The position numbers and the translations under genes are program-made. This document shows positions 7,893 through 17,133 of a stretch of 64,000 nt of DNA, one piece after another. The stretch is from NCBI GenBank assembly GCA_039029275.1, contig JBCCGL010000017.1, positions 51,112 through 115,111 on the forward strand, written 5' to 3'. Numbering within the stretch: the stretch's first letter is position 1; every line of letters starts with the position of its first letter. The notes beneath the pieces were generated by a model, which searched no databases, had not been told where the DNA came from, and saw only the letters and a program-made list of their open reading frames with translations. Source of the stretch: JBCCGL01 sp039029275 (GTDB lineage Bacteria; Pseudomonadota; Gammaproteobacteria; JBCCGL01).

Positions 7893-8798
7893 ATGTATGT
7901 AATCGCTGCATTAGTGCTGATTTATGTTTCTTCAGTTGTGTTCATTCGCATGCGCAACAGGGACAAATTCAGTCTTGTACGCCAGTTGAACGATTTCTCC
8001 ACGCTTATGGTGCCGTTCAACATGCCCGCGTATTGCCTGTCGAAGCTGCCTAATACGCCAATCATCGATAAGGTAGATTATCCCGAACTTCAAATTCTCG
8101 AAGACAACTGGGAAACGATTCGAGACGAAGCGCTCGCGTTGTACCGTGACGGTCATGTCGATGTCGGCGACGACATGCCCGCGAGCAGTTTTTATAAGAA
8201 TGGTCGCTGGAAGAGTTTTTATCTCAAGTCCTACGAAAATCCCATTCCTTCCGCCTATGAAATGGCACCCAAGACAATGGCAATGATCGACCAGATTCCG
8301 GCGATGAATCATGCGTTGTTCGCCGCACTAATGCCCGGTAAGAGTCTGCGCAAACATCACGACCCGTTTGCGTTTACGATGCGTTATTCGCTCGGACTCA
8401 GCACGCCGAATTCAGATCAATGTGCACTGGTCGTCGATGGCGAGGAATACACCTGGCGCGATGGCGAGAGCATTATTTTCGACGAAACCTATATGCACTC
8501 AACCTACAACAATACAGACGAGGTGCGCCTGATTTTAATGACCGACGTCGACCGCCCGTTAAAGAGTAAGCTGGTGCAAAGGATTTATTATCTGTTTGGT
8601 CGTGGGTTTAACCGTCTGTTTGCCATCGACAACGTTGATACCAATTATTCCGGCATCGGCAACAAGCTCGGTAAGGGTGTGCTCGCTTATAGCCGCTTCT
8701 TAAAATCATTCAAAAAGCGAAACAAGCCGCTATACGTATTTTCCAAAACGGCGGTATTTTTTGGCGTTTTCGGTTTAATCGCCTACCAACTGGTTTGA
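7893..8798 (+). CDS. Aspartyl/asparaginyl beta-hydroxylase family dioxygenase, LpxO-like
   Basis: Fe(II)/2-oxoglutarate dioxygenase resembling LpxO, which hydroxylates the secondary acyl chain of lipid A at the inner membrane. An N-terminal membrane segment (about residues 3-19) is followed by QLNDFSTLMVPFN, equivalent to the LpxO N-terminal signature. The metal-binding HxD is H155-H-D157 (KHHDPFAF), the distal histidine is H202 (YMHSTYNN), and R212 is placed to bind 2-oxoglutarate. A second hydrophobic stretch ends the protein. The ATG at 7893 is chosen over upstream in-frame starts because it matches the family start. TATAAT at 7815-7820 is a likely -10. The substrate is inferred only. Confidence 0.8.
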   Translation: MYVIAALVLIYVSSVVFIRMRNRDKFSLVRQLNDFSTLMVPFNMPAYCLSKLPNTPIIDKVDYPELQILEDNWETIRDEALALYRDGHVDVGDDMPASSFYKNGRWKSFYLKSYENPIPSAYEMAPKTMAMIDQIPAMNHALFAALMPGKSLRKHHDPFAFTMRYSLGLSTPNSDQCALVVDGEEYTWRDGESIIFDETYMHSTYNNTDEVRLILMTDVDRPLKSKLVQRIYYLFGRGFNRLFAIDNVDTNYSGIGNKLGKGVLAYSRFLKSFKKRNKPLYVFSKTAVFFGVFGLIAYQLV

Positions 8799-8914
8799 TC
8801 GGCGCTGGCGCGAACCTCAGTTTCGCGCAACAATAAAGTCCAGCGGGGATACACTCGCACAACAATACATCTGGCGCACGAGCCAAAAACCAACACAACA
8901 AGAGCGACAATAAA

Positions 8915-9775
8915 ATGGATAGCAAGCACTTTGGTCTTGTTGCTGCCCAGCAACTGTTCCAAGTGGAGGATCTTCACTATGGCTTCTGGGACGCCGGTGA
9001 ATCCCCGACTTTGGGAAAATTTCTGCAGGCGCAAACTCGCCATACCGAGTTTCTTTTTCAGTATCTCGAATCCGCTGTGGGTGAGCGTGCAAATGCAAAA
9101 ATTCTCGACAGCGGCTGCGGCGTGGGTGTGGTGGCACAAAAGCTCCTTGCCAACGGTTATCGCGTCGATGCGCTGGTGCCGTCCGACTGGATGGCACAGC
9201 AGGCGCGCGAGCGCGCGGCACAGTTTGCCGATGATGGGAGAGGCGCTGTTTTTGAGTGTCGCTTTGAGGATTATCCGCTCGATGCGTTGAAGGAGAAGTA
9301 CGCGGTCGTCTATTTCAGTGAGAGCTTTCAATACGTGGGTCTGAAAAGTGCGTTCACAGTACTGAATCAGCTGCTCGACGAAAACGGCAAGGTCGTTATA
9401 TTCGATTTTTTCAAAAAAGACGGGGTCCCCGGAAAATCCCCCCTCGGTGGTGGCCATTCAATGGAGAAGTTTTACACGACGGTTGCAGAATTTGGATATG
9501 ACATCACAGTTGACGAAGACGTGACTGAAAATCTCAGCCCCAACCTGCAACTGATTCACGATGTTCTGGTTCAGCGCGTGGTGCCGTTTTCGCAAACGCT
9601 GGCGCGGTTCTTATCAACGCGCTATCCGAAGACGTACAGAATTTTCCGGTTCCTGCTTCGAAAGCGACTCGATAAGCTGGCGTTTAAATATTCTGAAAAA
9701 CGCAACGAAGAAAACTTCAAGAAATACAAGTCTTACCGCATGATTGTGCTGCAGCGCGCGTCTTCAGTAATTTGA
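8915..9775 (+). CDS. Class I SAM-dependent methyltransferase, substrate unknown
   Basis: A 286-residue protein with a class I methyltransferase fold. SAM-binding motif I is ILDSGCGVGVVAQKL at about residues 63-77, followed by an acidic-loop region and the later VVYFSESFQY and VVIFDFFKK strands. The N-terminal VEDLHYGFWD resembles the region before the fold in the UbiE/tocopherol/cyclopropane-synthase-like group. A basic C-terminal tail (about 225-275) may contact membrane or a partner. It lies downstream of the LpxO-like gene on the same strand, so a lipid or envelope substrate is possible, but nothing in the sequence fixes it. Confidence 0.7.
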   Translation: MDSKHFGLVAAQQLFQVEDLHYGFWDAGESPTLGKFLQAQTRHTEFLFQYLESAVGERANAKILDSGCGVGVVAQKLLANGYRVDALVPSDWMAQQARERAAQFADDGRGAVFECRFEDYPLDALKEKYAVVYFSESFQYVGLKSAFTVLNQLLDENGKVVIFDFFKKDGVPGKSPLGGGHSMEKFYTTVAEFGYDITVDEDVTENLSPNLQLIHDVLVQRVVPFSQTLARFLSTRYPKTYRIFRFLLRKRLDKLAFKYSEKRNEENFKKYKSYRMIVLQRASSVI

Positions 9776-9902
9776 AGGGTTAAACAATTGCGTCGTGCGG
9801 TGCTCTGCGCATATGATGAGTTCGGGTCAGGGTGTCCACCTGACGATTGAATCTGACTGAACCGGCTTTAGAAAACCCCATCAGGGCGTGTAGAGGAACG
9901 GT

Positions 9903-11294
9903 ATGCCACTCACTGCTGACGATATTGCGCTCATTTTGTCAGGCGTCGAGATTCTTCAGGATCTCGAAGTTGATGCGATCAACGACATCGCCGGAAATAT
10001 CCGCGCTGCCAAGTTTGCCAGATCCGACAAATTGGTCGAAGAAGGCGAGCCCGGCCAACGTTTGTATATTATTTTCAGCGGCACGGTTGAGGTGCATGTT
10101 CCCGCGCAAAATGCGCGCGAAGCAAAAACAATCCCGTTGAAAAAAGGTGCCGTGGTCGGTGAGATGTCGATGTTGACCGGCCGCCCTTACTCTGCCGATG
10201 TGGTTGCTCTGGGGGATACCACGGCGCTCTACATCAATCGCAAAAAATTTCACGAGCTGATTCAGAAACACCAATCGTTTGCCGAGTGCATGTCTAACCT
10301 GATGAGCGAGCGAATCGCTGAAAACGGCGAGATTCAGCAGGTCGGTAAATACAAAATTCGCGGCAAGCTGGGTGAAGGCGCAATGGCCGTCGTGTTCGAC
10401 GCCTACGACACCGAACTCGAGCGTGAGGTCGCAATCAAGATGCTGAAGTACGAGCTCGCGTACGAATCCGAGTTCCTCCAGCGATTCGAACGCGAGGCCA
10501 AGACAATCGCCGGGTTACAGCATCCGCACATCGTCAATGTGATCGAGATTATCAAAGACTACTCGACCAGTTTTATCGTCATGGAAAAACTCGTTGGTGA
10601 CAATCTGTCCGATGTAATGGATGAGCAGGGCAGTTTTTCGCAGGAAGACAGCCGCCAGATTCTGTTTCAGGTCGCCAACGCCTTGCAGTACGCACACGAG
10701 CAAGGGATCGTGCACCGCGACATCAAGCCCGCCAATATCGTGATGGACGCGCACGGCAACGTGAAGCTGACTGACTTCGGGGTCTCCGGGCCGCCGCAGC
10801 ATAAAGACGTAAACATCGAAGGCACCCCGTATTTCCTCGCGCCCGAAGTGATCAGCGGCAAGCTCGTCGACGGCCGCGCCGATATCTACGCGATGGGTGT
10901 GATGGCGTTTTACATGCTCTCAAATAAATTGCCTTTCACCGCATCGACAATCGATGAACTGCACGCAAAACAAATGGCCGATACGCTGCCTGATATTCGC
11001 GACCACTGCGCAGATCTTTCACGGGAGTTTGTCGGTTTTGTTACCGGTACCTTGTCCAACTCCCCCGAGGAACGCCTGCAGGACTGGGATGAAATCAGAA
11101 CAATTCTCAGTGCCAGCGGTGAGGCAATTGACCCATCGCTTGGATACGACCAGATCGAACTTGTGCTTCGAATGAACCAGGTGAGCCTTGAGCAGTGCCA
11201 GCAAGTTATCAAAATGGTGAAGCAGTCGCTGACTGACCAGGGCATTCCGCATTCAATTGAAATGCAACGCGGCGAAGTGGATATTTCACTTTAG
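9903..11294 (+). CDS. Cyclic-nucleotide-binding domain fused to a serine/threonine protein kinase
   Basis: Domain order is a CNB domain (about 10-125, with phosphate-cassette-like GEMSMLTGRPYSADV) followed by a Hanks-type kinase (about 150-410). Kinase landmarks are all present: glycine loop GKLGEGAMAVVF, ATP lysine 179 (VAIKML), catalytic HRDIKPAN (271-278), metal-binding DFG (291-293) and GTPYFLAPEV. No membrane segment is seen, so it is probably cytoplasmic. The arrangement mirrors eukaryotic cyclic-nucleotide-regulated kinases but on one chain. The cassette lacks the usual arginine-plus-threonine pair of cAMP binders, so the ligand is uncertain. It stands alone on its strand; substrate unknown. 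Confidence 0.85.
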   Translation: MPLTADDIALILSGVEILQDLEVDAINDIAGNIRAAKFARSDKLVEEGEPGQRLYIIFSGTVEVHVPAQNAREAKTIPLKKGAVVGEMSMLTGRPYSADVVALGDTTALYINRKKFHELIQKHQSFAECMSNLMSERIAENGEIQQVGKYKIRGKLGEGAMAVVFDAYDTELEREVAIKMLKYELAYESEFLQRFEREAKTIAGLQHPHIVNVIEIIKDYSTSFIVMEKLVGDNLSDVMDEQGSFSQEDSRQILFQVANALQYAHEQGIVHRDIKPANIVMDAHGNVKLTDFGVSGPPQHKDVNIEGTPYFLAPEVISGKLVDGRADIYAMGVMAFYMLSNKLPFTASTIDELHAKQMADTLPDIRDHCADLSREFVGFVTGTLSNSPEERLQDWDEIRTILSASGEAIDPSLGYDQIELVLRMNQVSLEQCQQVIKMVKQSLTDQGIPHSIEMQRGEVDISL

Positions 11295-11338
11295 TTAGTT
11301 CGCTTTTTTGGGCGTACGCCCACTCGCCAAAAATTCAA

Positions 11339-12589
11339 TTAAAATCTGCCGAGTCGGTAAGGTGAGATATCCGAAATCGGCAGCGGCGTTTTATTCACCA
11401 GGCTCGAGACTATTCGTCCCGTCGTCGGTGCCATCATTAATCCATAGTGGCTGTGTCCAAAAGCCAGGGTGAGCCCGTTAACTGATTTCAATTGATCAAT
11501 CACGGGTAAGCTGTCGGGGAAACTTGGGCGCGATCCCATCCATTCGTCCGCCGAATCGAGATTAATCTGCGGAAACATTGCGCGCGCGCAGCGTTGTAAG
11601 CGGCGAATAAACCGCTCTTGAGGCTGTGCGTCCGCACTCGAAAATTCCGCCATCCCCGCCAGGCGCAAGCCGGCTTCCATTGAGCTCGCGACAATGTGAT
11701 TTTCAACGTCCATCACCGAGTTGTTGAGCTGAATGTCGGTATCGCGAAAGTTCAGGTGATAACCGCGTTCTGCTGCCAGTGGAACCTTCAGTCCGAACTT
11801 TTTTAACAAATCCGCGGACCAGACTCCGGCTGCAAGGACGACTCGTCTGGATTTTATCGTCCCCTGTTCGGTTGTAAGGACGAACTCACCGTTTGATGAA
11901 GCGTCGATATCGCATACGGTGTCGTGTTTTATCCGGCCACCTTGAGAAACAAATTTGTCGGCGATGACACTGCCCAATCTGCCGGGGTTGACTGTGCGCG
12001 CCTGGCCTTTGATCACAACCGCAGACTTGAACTGATCAGAGATTGCCGGTTCGAGCAAACGCAAGTCTGCTCCTTCGACGTAGTCAACCTCGCCACCTTG
12101 CGTGGTGCGCAGGGTGGCCTGCAGCTGCGACAAAGCGTTAGATTGTTTTGAACGTGACAGGTGCACGTAGTAGCTGTCGCGAATGAGTTTTTCGTGCCCT
12201 GTGTGTGATAACAATGACTTGTAGCCATTAACACTGTCGGCGCACAGCTCGCGCATAGCCCTCGAGATATCCCATACGCGATCGACATTCGACGCGCGCA
12301 AAAATTGCCAAAGCCAGGGAAGATACGCAATGGCATGCTTGGGGGATACTCCCGCGGGCCCCATTTTACTCAACAGCATGTGCGGGATTTTTTTCCATAG
12401 ACCGGGCATCGCCTGGGGCACGATAGACCAGGGCGAAATAACGCCAGCGTTGCCGAACGAGGTGGCCTGACCGGGTTGGGCTCGCTCAATCAATAGAGGT
12501 GATCGGCCGGATTCCAGCAAATGTTGGGCGCAGGAAAGCCCGATAATGCCTCCGCCAACAATCACAATGTCTTCGCAACGCTCAGTCAC
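11339..12589 (-). CDS. FAD-dependent D-amino acid dehydrogenase (DadA-like)
   Basis: Oxidises a D-amino acid or similar amine to the keto acid, passing electrons to the respiratory chain. The N-terminal FAD-binding motif is IVGGGIIGLSCAQHLLESG, and the C-terminal FAD region is LTLAFGHSHYGLMMAPTTGR, as in DadA. The start is GTG. It lies 34 nt downstream of the TRAP permease on the same strand, so it probably degrades what that system imports. Hydroxyproline-type D-amino acid dehydrogenases share this look, so the substrate should not be read from the name. Confidence 0.8.
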   Translation of the reverse strand: MTERCEDIVIVGGGIIGLSCAQHLLESGRSPLLIERAQPGQATSFGNAGVISPWSIVPQAMPGLWKKIPHMLLSKMGPAGVSPKHAIAYLPWLWQFLRASNVDRVWDISRAMRELCADSVNGYKSLLSHTGHEKLIRDSYYVHLSRSKQSNALSQLQATLRTTQGGEVDYVEGADLRLLEPAISDQFKSAVVIKGQARTVNPGRLGSVIADKFVSQGGRIKHDTVCDIDASSNGEFVLTTEQGTIKSRRVVLAAGVWSADLLKKFGLKVPLAAERGYHLNFRDTDIQLNNSVMDVENHIVASSMEAGLRLAGMAEFSSADAQPQERFIRRLQRCARAMFPQINLDSADEWMGSRPSFPDSLPVIDQLKSVNGLTLAFGHSHYGLMMAPTTGRIVSSLVNKTPLPISDISPYRLGRF

Positions 12590-12623
12590 GCTTTGTCTCT
12601 AAACCTGCAAGCAACGGGATGGC

Positions 12624-14834
12624 TTAAGCGACCTGTGCATGTGACTTTCGTGTGAGCAATTGTCGGGTGACAGACGGCAGGGCTATGGCGAGCGCCAGCA
12701 AGTCCGCTTCCCAACTTGGCGCAATCATCACAATGCCAGACAGCGCAAGTAACCAGCGCTCCCAGGATGACATTGGGACGAGAAAGTATCCCACCACTGA
12801 AGCTGATAGAAATATCACGCCAACAATGCAGCTTGTGGCGGCGTAGGAGAACGTGAGGAAGTCGAAACCCGCACTCGATACAATCAACAGCACTGGTGCG
12901 TAGACGAACGCCATGGGGGCGACAACTTTGCCCAAACCAAGTGTAAATGCGGAAATCCCGGTTCTAAACGGGTTGGAATTTGCAATTGCTGAAGCGGCGT
13001 AAGCAGACGTGCATACTGGTGGTGTAATTTCAGCGACCACACCGTAGTACAACACAAACATGTGCGAGGCAATCGGCGGGATGCCTAATTGCGCTAATGC
13101 GGGTTGGGCAACCGAAACCAGCATAATGTAAAGCGCAGTCGTTGGAATTCCGGCGCCCATTAAAATACACGCCATGCCGATAAGAACGAGAGAGAAAAAC
13201 AGTTTCAGATCTTCGGTTGTGGAAAAGTGCGCAAGCAGAAAATCAAACGTGCCAAACACCGCCTCTGCCATTCCGCTTGCACTGTCGGTGACCATAAAGC
13301 CGATACGAAAACCAATACCCGTGGTATTGATCACGCCGACAACCAAACCCACAGCCGCCGATGCCGCACCGACGGCAAGGGCGTATTTAACGCCTGTTTC
13401 CATCGCATCCGACATGACTGGCAATGTCATGCGCGCCTGCGGATTAAAAACACCGATGACTGACAGGGTCACCAGCAAGGCTGTCATCGGCAGCTCAAAC
13501 CCGCCGTTAAAATACTTCCACAATACAAACGCGATAAACCCCGCCGGAAGCACAAGCGTAGGCAGTACTTTGGGGCGCGCCATACCGACCACGAGGGCCA
13601 GAGAAATACCGCAGAACGCCGACATAAACGGCGTGTAACCGCTGAATAACACGGCCAGCAGAGCAACCAGCGGAATCACGTTCGCCCAGCCGTCGCGCCA
13701 AACCTCGCGAAACTGTGGCAGCATTTCTTCTTTCATTCCTTTGAGGTTCAGTTTGAGAGCCATCAAATGCACCACGGAAAATACGCCGACGTAGTGCAGC
13801 AGCGCAGGAAAAATGGCTGCGATGACAATCGTTGTGTACGGCACCTCCAAAAACTCGGCCATGATGAACGCGGCCGCGCCCATAATCGGCGGCGTGATTT
13901 GCCCGCCAGCGGACGATGCGGCTTCAACGCCTCCGGCGAAGTGTCCGGGGTAGCCCAGGCGCTTCATATTGGGAATCGTGAGGGCGCCGGTGGATACCGT
14001 GTTCGCCACTGACGAACCCGAAATCGTGCCGAAGAAAGCCGAAGACACTACCGAGACTTTCGCTGGGCCGCCCACATAACGCCCCGCGAGTATCGTCGCA
14101 TTGTCGATAAACAATTTGCCCAATCCGGTGCGCTGCGCGATCACCCCGAACAAAACAAAGTGGAAAACGATGGTGGAAACCACCCAAAGCGTGACACCAA
14201 AAATACCTTCCTGCGGGAAGTACATGCTCGAAACGAAGGTGTTAAAGCGCACTCCGGGATGTTGCAGGATTCCGGGAAAATAAGGTCCCAGAAGGGCATA
14301 TGAAATGAAGACACATATTATCAGAGGGAGAACCCAGCCGAGAGTTCGGCGTGCGATATCCAACGTGAGCACGATTAATATGCCGCCAAAGACTAAATCG
14401 TAAGTGTTCGGGTTTCCCATGCGAAACGCTTGTTCGTCGATGCCAAGCGCGGGAATTCCATGCCATGCGAAACCTAGATACAGCGAAGCTGCGACACCCA
14501 AGCTCAAAAACACCAGATCGTAAACAGGTACGTTTCCAACTCGCCAGCGACTGGCCTGGATGGTCATTGCGTTTTGAGTGCGGAACAGCGGAAAGAGTGC
14601 GTATATCAGGATAAATAACCCGGTCAAATGGAAACCCATATGCCAATGGTCGACAGGCAGTCCGAATCCGGCAGTAAAGAAGTGGTACACGGCAAATACC
14701 AGCGCTACCGAACGCAACACCTGGGCAAACGCGGGGGATACCCGCCGAGTGGCAGTACCTTCGTCGTATTTTTCTTCTATTGCTGCTAGGTCTTCTGCCG
14801 AGAGCGTGTCATTTTGGTCTGGTTGGGTTGCCAT
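12624..14834 (-). CDS. TRAP transporter fused permease (4TM/12TM)
   Basis: Secondary, ion-driven importer in which the small DctQ-like and large DctM-like membrane subunits are fused in one 736-residue chain. This is the usual arrangement for TAXI-type TRAP systems. The DctM part has the conserved stretch with GSSVANTVSTGALTIP and then SAGGQITPPIMGAAAF, and a second TPPVCTSAYAAS in the repeat half. Multiple hydrophobic segments run throughout. It sits 80 nt after the TAXI binding-protein gene on the same strand and is followed by the dehydrogenase, forming a three-gene uptake and oxidation unit. Confidence 0.92.
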   Translation of the reverse strand: MATQPDQNDTLSAEDLAAIEEKYDEGTATRRVSPAFAQVLRSVALVFAVYHFFTAGFGLPVDHWHMGFHLTGLFILIYALFPLFRTQNAMTIQASRWRVGNVPVYDLVFLSLGVAASLYLGFAWHGIPALGIDEQAFRMGNPNTYDLVFGGILIVLTLDIARRTLGWVLPLIICVFISYALLGPYFPGILQHPGVRFNTFVSSMYFPQEGIFGVTLWVVSTIVFHFVLFGVIAQRTGLGKLFIDNATILAGRYVGGPAKVSVVSSAFFGTISGSSVANTVSTGALTIPNMKRLGYPGHFAGGVEAASSAGGQITPPIMGAAAFIMAEFLEVPYTTIVIAAIFPALLHYVGVFSVVHLMALKLNLKGMKEEMLPQFREVWRDGWANVIPLVALLAVLFSGYTPFMSAFCGISLALVVGMARPKVLPTLVLPAGFIAFVLWKYFNGGFELPMTALLVTLSVIGVFNPQARMTLPVMSDAMETGVKYALAVGAASAAVGLVVGVINTTGIGFRIGFMVTDSASGMAEAVFGTFDFLLAHFSTTEDLKLFFSLVLIGMACILMGAGIPTTALYIMLVSVAQPALAQLGIPPIASHMFVLYYGVVAEITPPVCTSAYAASAIANSNPFRTGISAFTLGLGKVVAPMAFVYAPVLLIVSSAGFDFLTFSYAATSCIVGVIFLSASVVGYFLVPMSSWERWLLALSGIVMIAPSWEADLLALAIALPSVTRQLLTRKSHAQVA

Positions 14835-14914
14835 TTTTGTCCTCCCGCTTATAAAAAAGGGGCGATACGTTGATGTAGTCGCCCCAATTTTTACCCCAAT
14901 AAAACCGACTGGTC

Positions 14915-15925
14915 TTAGAGCATTCCGGCCTCTTTATAGAAGCGCTCGGCGCCAGGATGAAGCGGTACTCCAAGTGCGGATACACCCGTGAGCGCGCCGT
15001 CGGCAGTGATCTGTTTGCCTTTTGCGTGACCGTTATCGAGTAACTTGCGGGTGTTGTCATTCCACATTGCTTTGGTGATTCCGTAAATCAATTCTTCGGA
15101 CTGATCAGAAGACACCACGAGGAATGCGCTTACAGCAGGCGTCAAGGTTTCGCCGTCTACGCCCTCATAAACTCCGCCCGGAATTTTTGACGGGATGTAG
15201 GCCGGAATAATGTCGTTGATTTTTTTCATGTCCGCCTCAGTGAATGAATGCAGATTCATCCCCTTGGTGGAAGAAAGTTGCACCATTGCCGCAACTGGCC
15301 AGCCCGCTGCATAGAAGTAGGCGTCCAGTTGGCCATCCGCCAGGCGTTCCGCAGACTGGCTGTTGTTCAGCTCGGCTTCGTCCATGTTGTCGCGGTTAAC
15401 TCCCCATGCGTCGAGCATTTGCAGCACCGCGACCTGCGTACCGGAACCCGCTTGTGCGATACCGACGCGCTTGCCTTTGAGGTCAGCGAGGCTACCGATG
15501 GTAGAACCCTTCGGCAAAACAAGGTGCAGATCTTCCGGATACAGGTTGGCGACAACCCGTAATTTTGGATGTGGTTTGCCTTCAAATTTACCCTCACCGA
15601 GATACATTGAACGCAGAACGTCTGCCGCAGTCATCCCGGCTTCAAGTTCGCCGTTTTGGACGGCAGCGTTGTTGAAGACCGATGCAGTAGTGGACTGGGC
15701 AATCGCGATCAAACCCGGCACACCGCATTGACCACCTTTTTCACACGGGCGTGATCCGGGAGGCGCGGAGATACCGTTAGCGATTGTTCCACCAATGGGA
15801 AAGTAGGTGCCGCCAGCGCCGCCGGTACCGATTCGGAAAAAGGTGGGTGTTTCTGCGCTGACGAGACTGGACGCCAACACAGAACCGGCGACCAGCGCTC
15901 CTGTGAAAAGAGTTTTCAACTTCAT
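14915..15925 (-). CDS. TAXI-family TRAP solute-binding protein
   Basis: Periplasmic receptor that hands substrate to the fused TRAP permease. A signal peptide of about 24 residues ends in VSAETP. The mature start FFRIGTGGAGGTYFPIGG is the TAXI family signature. LKGKRVGIAQAGSGTQVAV is the second typical ligand segment. Upstream of the ATG is a strong GGAGGAAA ribosome binding site. An inverted repeat (15948-15966) and a possible LysR site (16011-16030) lie in the 122-nt gap to the divergent LysR gene. The ligand is unknown; the adjacent dehydrogenase hints at an amino acid or related compound. Confidence 0.92.
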   Translation of the reverse strand: MKLKTLFTGALVAGSVLASSLVSAETPTFFRIGTGGAGGTYFPIGGTIANGISAPPGSRPCEKGGQCGVPGLIAIAQSTTASVFNNAAVQNGELEAGMTAADVLRSMYLGEGKFEGKPHPKLRVVANLYPEDLHLVLPKGSTIGSLADLKGKRVGIAQAGSGTQVAVLQMLDAWGVNRDNMDEAELNNSQSAERLADGQLDAYFYAAGWPVAAMVQLSSTKGMNLHSFTEADMKKINDIIPAYIPSKIPGGVYEGVDGETLTPAVSAFLVVSSDQSEELIYGITKAMWNDNTRKLLDNGHAKGKQITADGALTGVSALGVPLHPGAERFYKEAGML

Positions 15926-15947
15926 TTGTTTCCTCCAAATAGATTAG

Positions 15948-15966
15948 AACGCGCGATTTGCGCGTT
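15948..15966. promoter_or_regulatory. Perfect 7-bp inverted repeat in the TAXI gene leader
   Basis: AACGCGC-GATTT-GCGCGTT is a perfect 7-bp palindrome with a 5-nt spacer, ending about 22 nt before the TAXI start. As RNA it would form a hairpin just ahead of the ribosome binding site; as DNA it could be an operator. Which of these is not shown by the sequence. Confidence 0.45.
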
Positions 15967-16010
15967 AACTGAAGATTAAATGCAGTTCATCCATTCAAAC
16001 AAGTAATAAA

Positions 16011-16030
16011 TTTCTTTTGAGATATAGAAA
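16011..16030. promoter_or_regulatory. Possible LysR-type regulator binding site
   Basis: TTTCT-N10-AGAAA is an inverted repeat with internal T-N-A character, 17 nt ahead of the LysR gene and between it and the divergent TRAP operon. This is the usual location of an autoregulatory LysR box. Support is positional plus symmetry only. Confidence 0.4.
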
Positions 16031-16047
16031 AACGTTATGATTAGCAA

Positions 16048-17010
16048 ATGAAGATCAGCCAGATTAAAGCGTTTCGTGAGGTCATGCTGACAGGGTCGGT
16101 GTCCCAGGCCGCCCGAAACCTGCATCGCACACAACCGTCGGTCAGCGCGCTGATAAGCAGTCTGGAAACGGATCTTGGAATCCAGCTTTTTGACCGAAAA
16201 CGCGGGCGCCTGATCCCGGTGCCTGAAGCGCATTATCTTCTAAAGGAATCACAGCAGATGCTGCATCAGATTGATTCGATCCGCGACAATCTGCATAAAT
16301 TGAAAACCGGTGATTCCGGAAGCCTGAAGATCGCGTCCATGCCAGGTGCATCGATCGCGTTTTTACCCGATCTTCTCTCCCGTTTTGGTGGTGAGCACAG
16401 TGGCGTCGAAATGACTCTCTCTGCACGTTATTCGGAGAGCGTGTTGCGCTCAGTGTCATCCCAACAATTTGATTTGGGCCTGGTGGACATGGGTCTTGTC
16501 GATGTTTTGCAAAATGACAATAACGATCTTTTTGGCGGGCTGGTTGATATACAGCAGTTCCGATTGCCGTGTTTTATCGCTGTGCCACGCGCACATCCGC
16601 TGGCGGACGAGGAAACGATTGATATAAGAGATTTACACGACAGGTCAGTTGCCACTTTGCTCGAGAATCACGCCGTTACCCGCACGTTTAAGTCGATATG
16701 CGATGCGTTAGATGTGAACGTGAGGATGTCTTTTACCGCAGAATATTTTTTCGCGTTAGTCGCGTATCTAGCCAAAACGCCTGCGGTTGCGATTGTGGAT
16801 CCAATGACAGTTGAAAGTTATCGACTATTGGCATCCGAGGCGAAGTCAGAGATTTTGTTTAAAAAACTTGAGCAAGAGATTTATCTGGACGTTGCAATCA
16901 TATGGCCGCGACACCGGCCGCAATCTCTTATCACAAAAAAGTTCAGTCAGTTTTTTATCAGCGAGCTTTGCCGGATAGGCGCATCTGAACGTGACAACTC
17001 TGATATTTAG
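16048..17010 (+). CDS. LysR family transcriptional regulator of the divergent TRAP/dehydrogenase operon
   Basis: A 320-residue LysR-type regulator. The N-terminal helix-turn-helix (about 1-60) reads from MKISQIKAFREVMLTGSV to LGIQLFDRKRGRLIP, with the recognition helix QPSVSALISSLE. The C-terminal effector-binding domain starts around residue 90. Its start lies 122 nt from the divergent TAXI gene, the classic arrangement in which the regulator controls the neighbouring operon in response to its substrate. The ATG start fits the family. The co-inducer is unknown. Confidence 0.9.
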   Translation: MKISQIKAFREVMLTGSVSQAARNLHRTQPSVSALISSLETDLGIQLFDRKRGRLIPVPEAHYLLKESQQMLHQIDSIRDNLHKLKTGDSGSLKIASMPGASIAFLPDLLSRFGGEHSGVEMTLSARYSESVLRSVSSQQFDLGLVDMGLVDVLQNDNNDLFGGLVDIQQFRLPCFIAVPRAHPLADEETIDIRDLHDRSVATLLENHAVTRTFKSICDALDVNVRMSFTAEYFFALVAYLAKTPAVAIVDPMTVESYRLLASEAKSEILFKKLEQEIYLDVAIIWPRHRPQSLITKKFSQFFISELCRIGASERDNSDI

Positions 17011-17133
17011 TCAGGTCGGTTGATTAAGCAATTCAGACTAGAAGGCGCATTCGCATTGCGATTGCTGTGCTGTAAGTGCTATTAGCAGCAGTGTGGTTTC
17101 GACAGTCTGACCAATGTGAAAAATGGAGTACGG

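Noticed and set aside
11311..11322. GGGCGTACGCCC palindrome after the kinase gene as a terminator
   Set aside because: The T run precedes rather than follows the stem on each strand, so it does not fit an intrinsic terminator.
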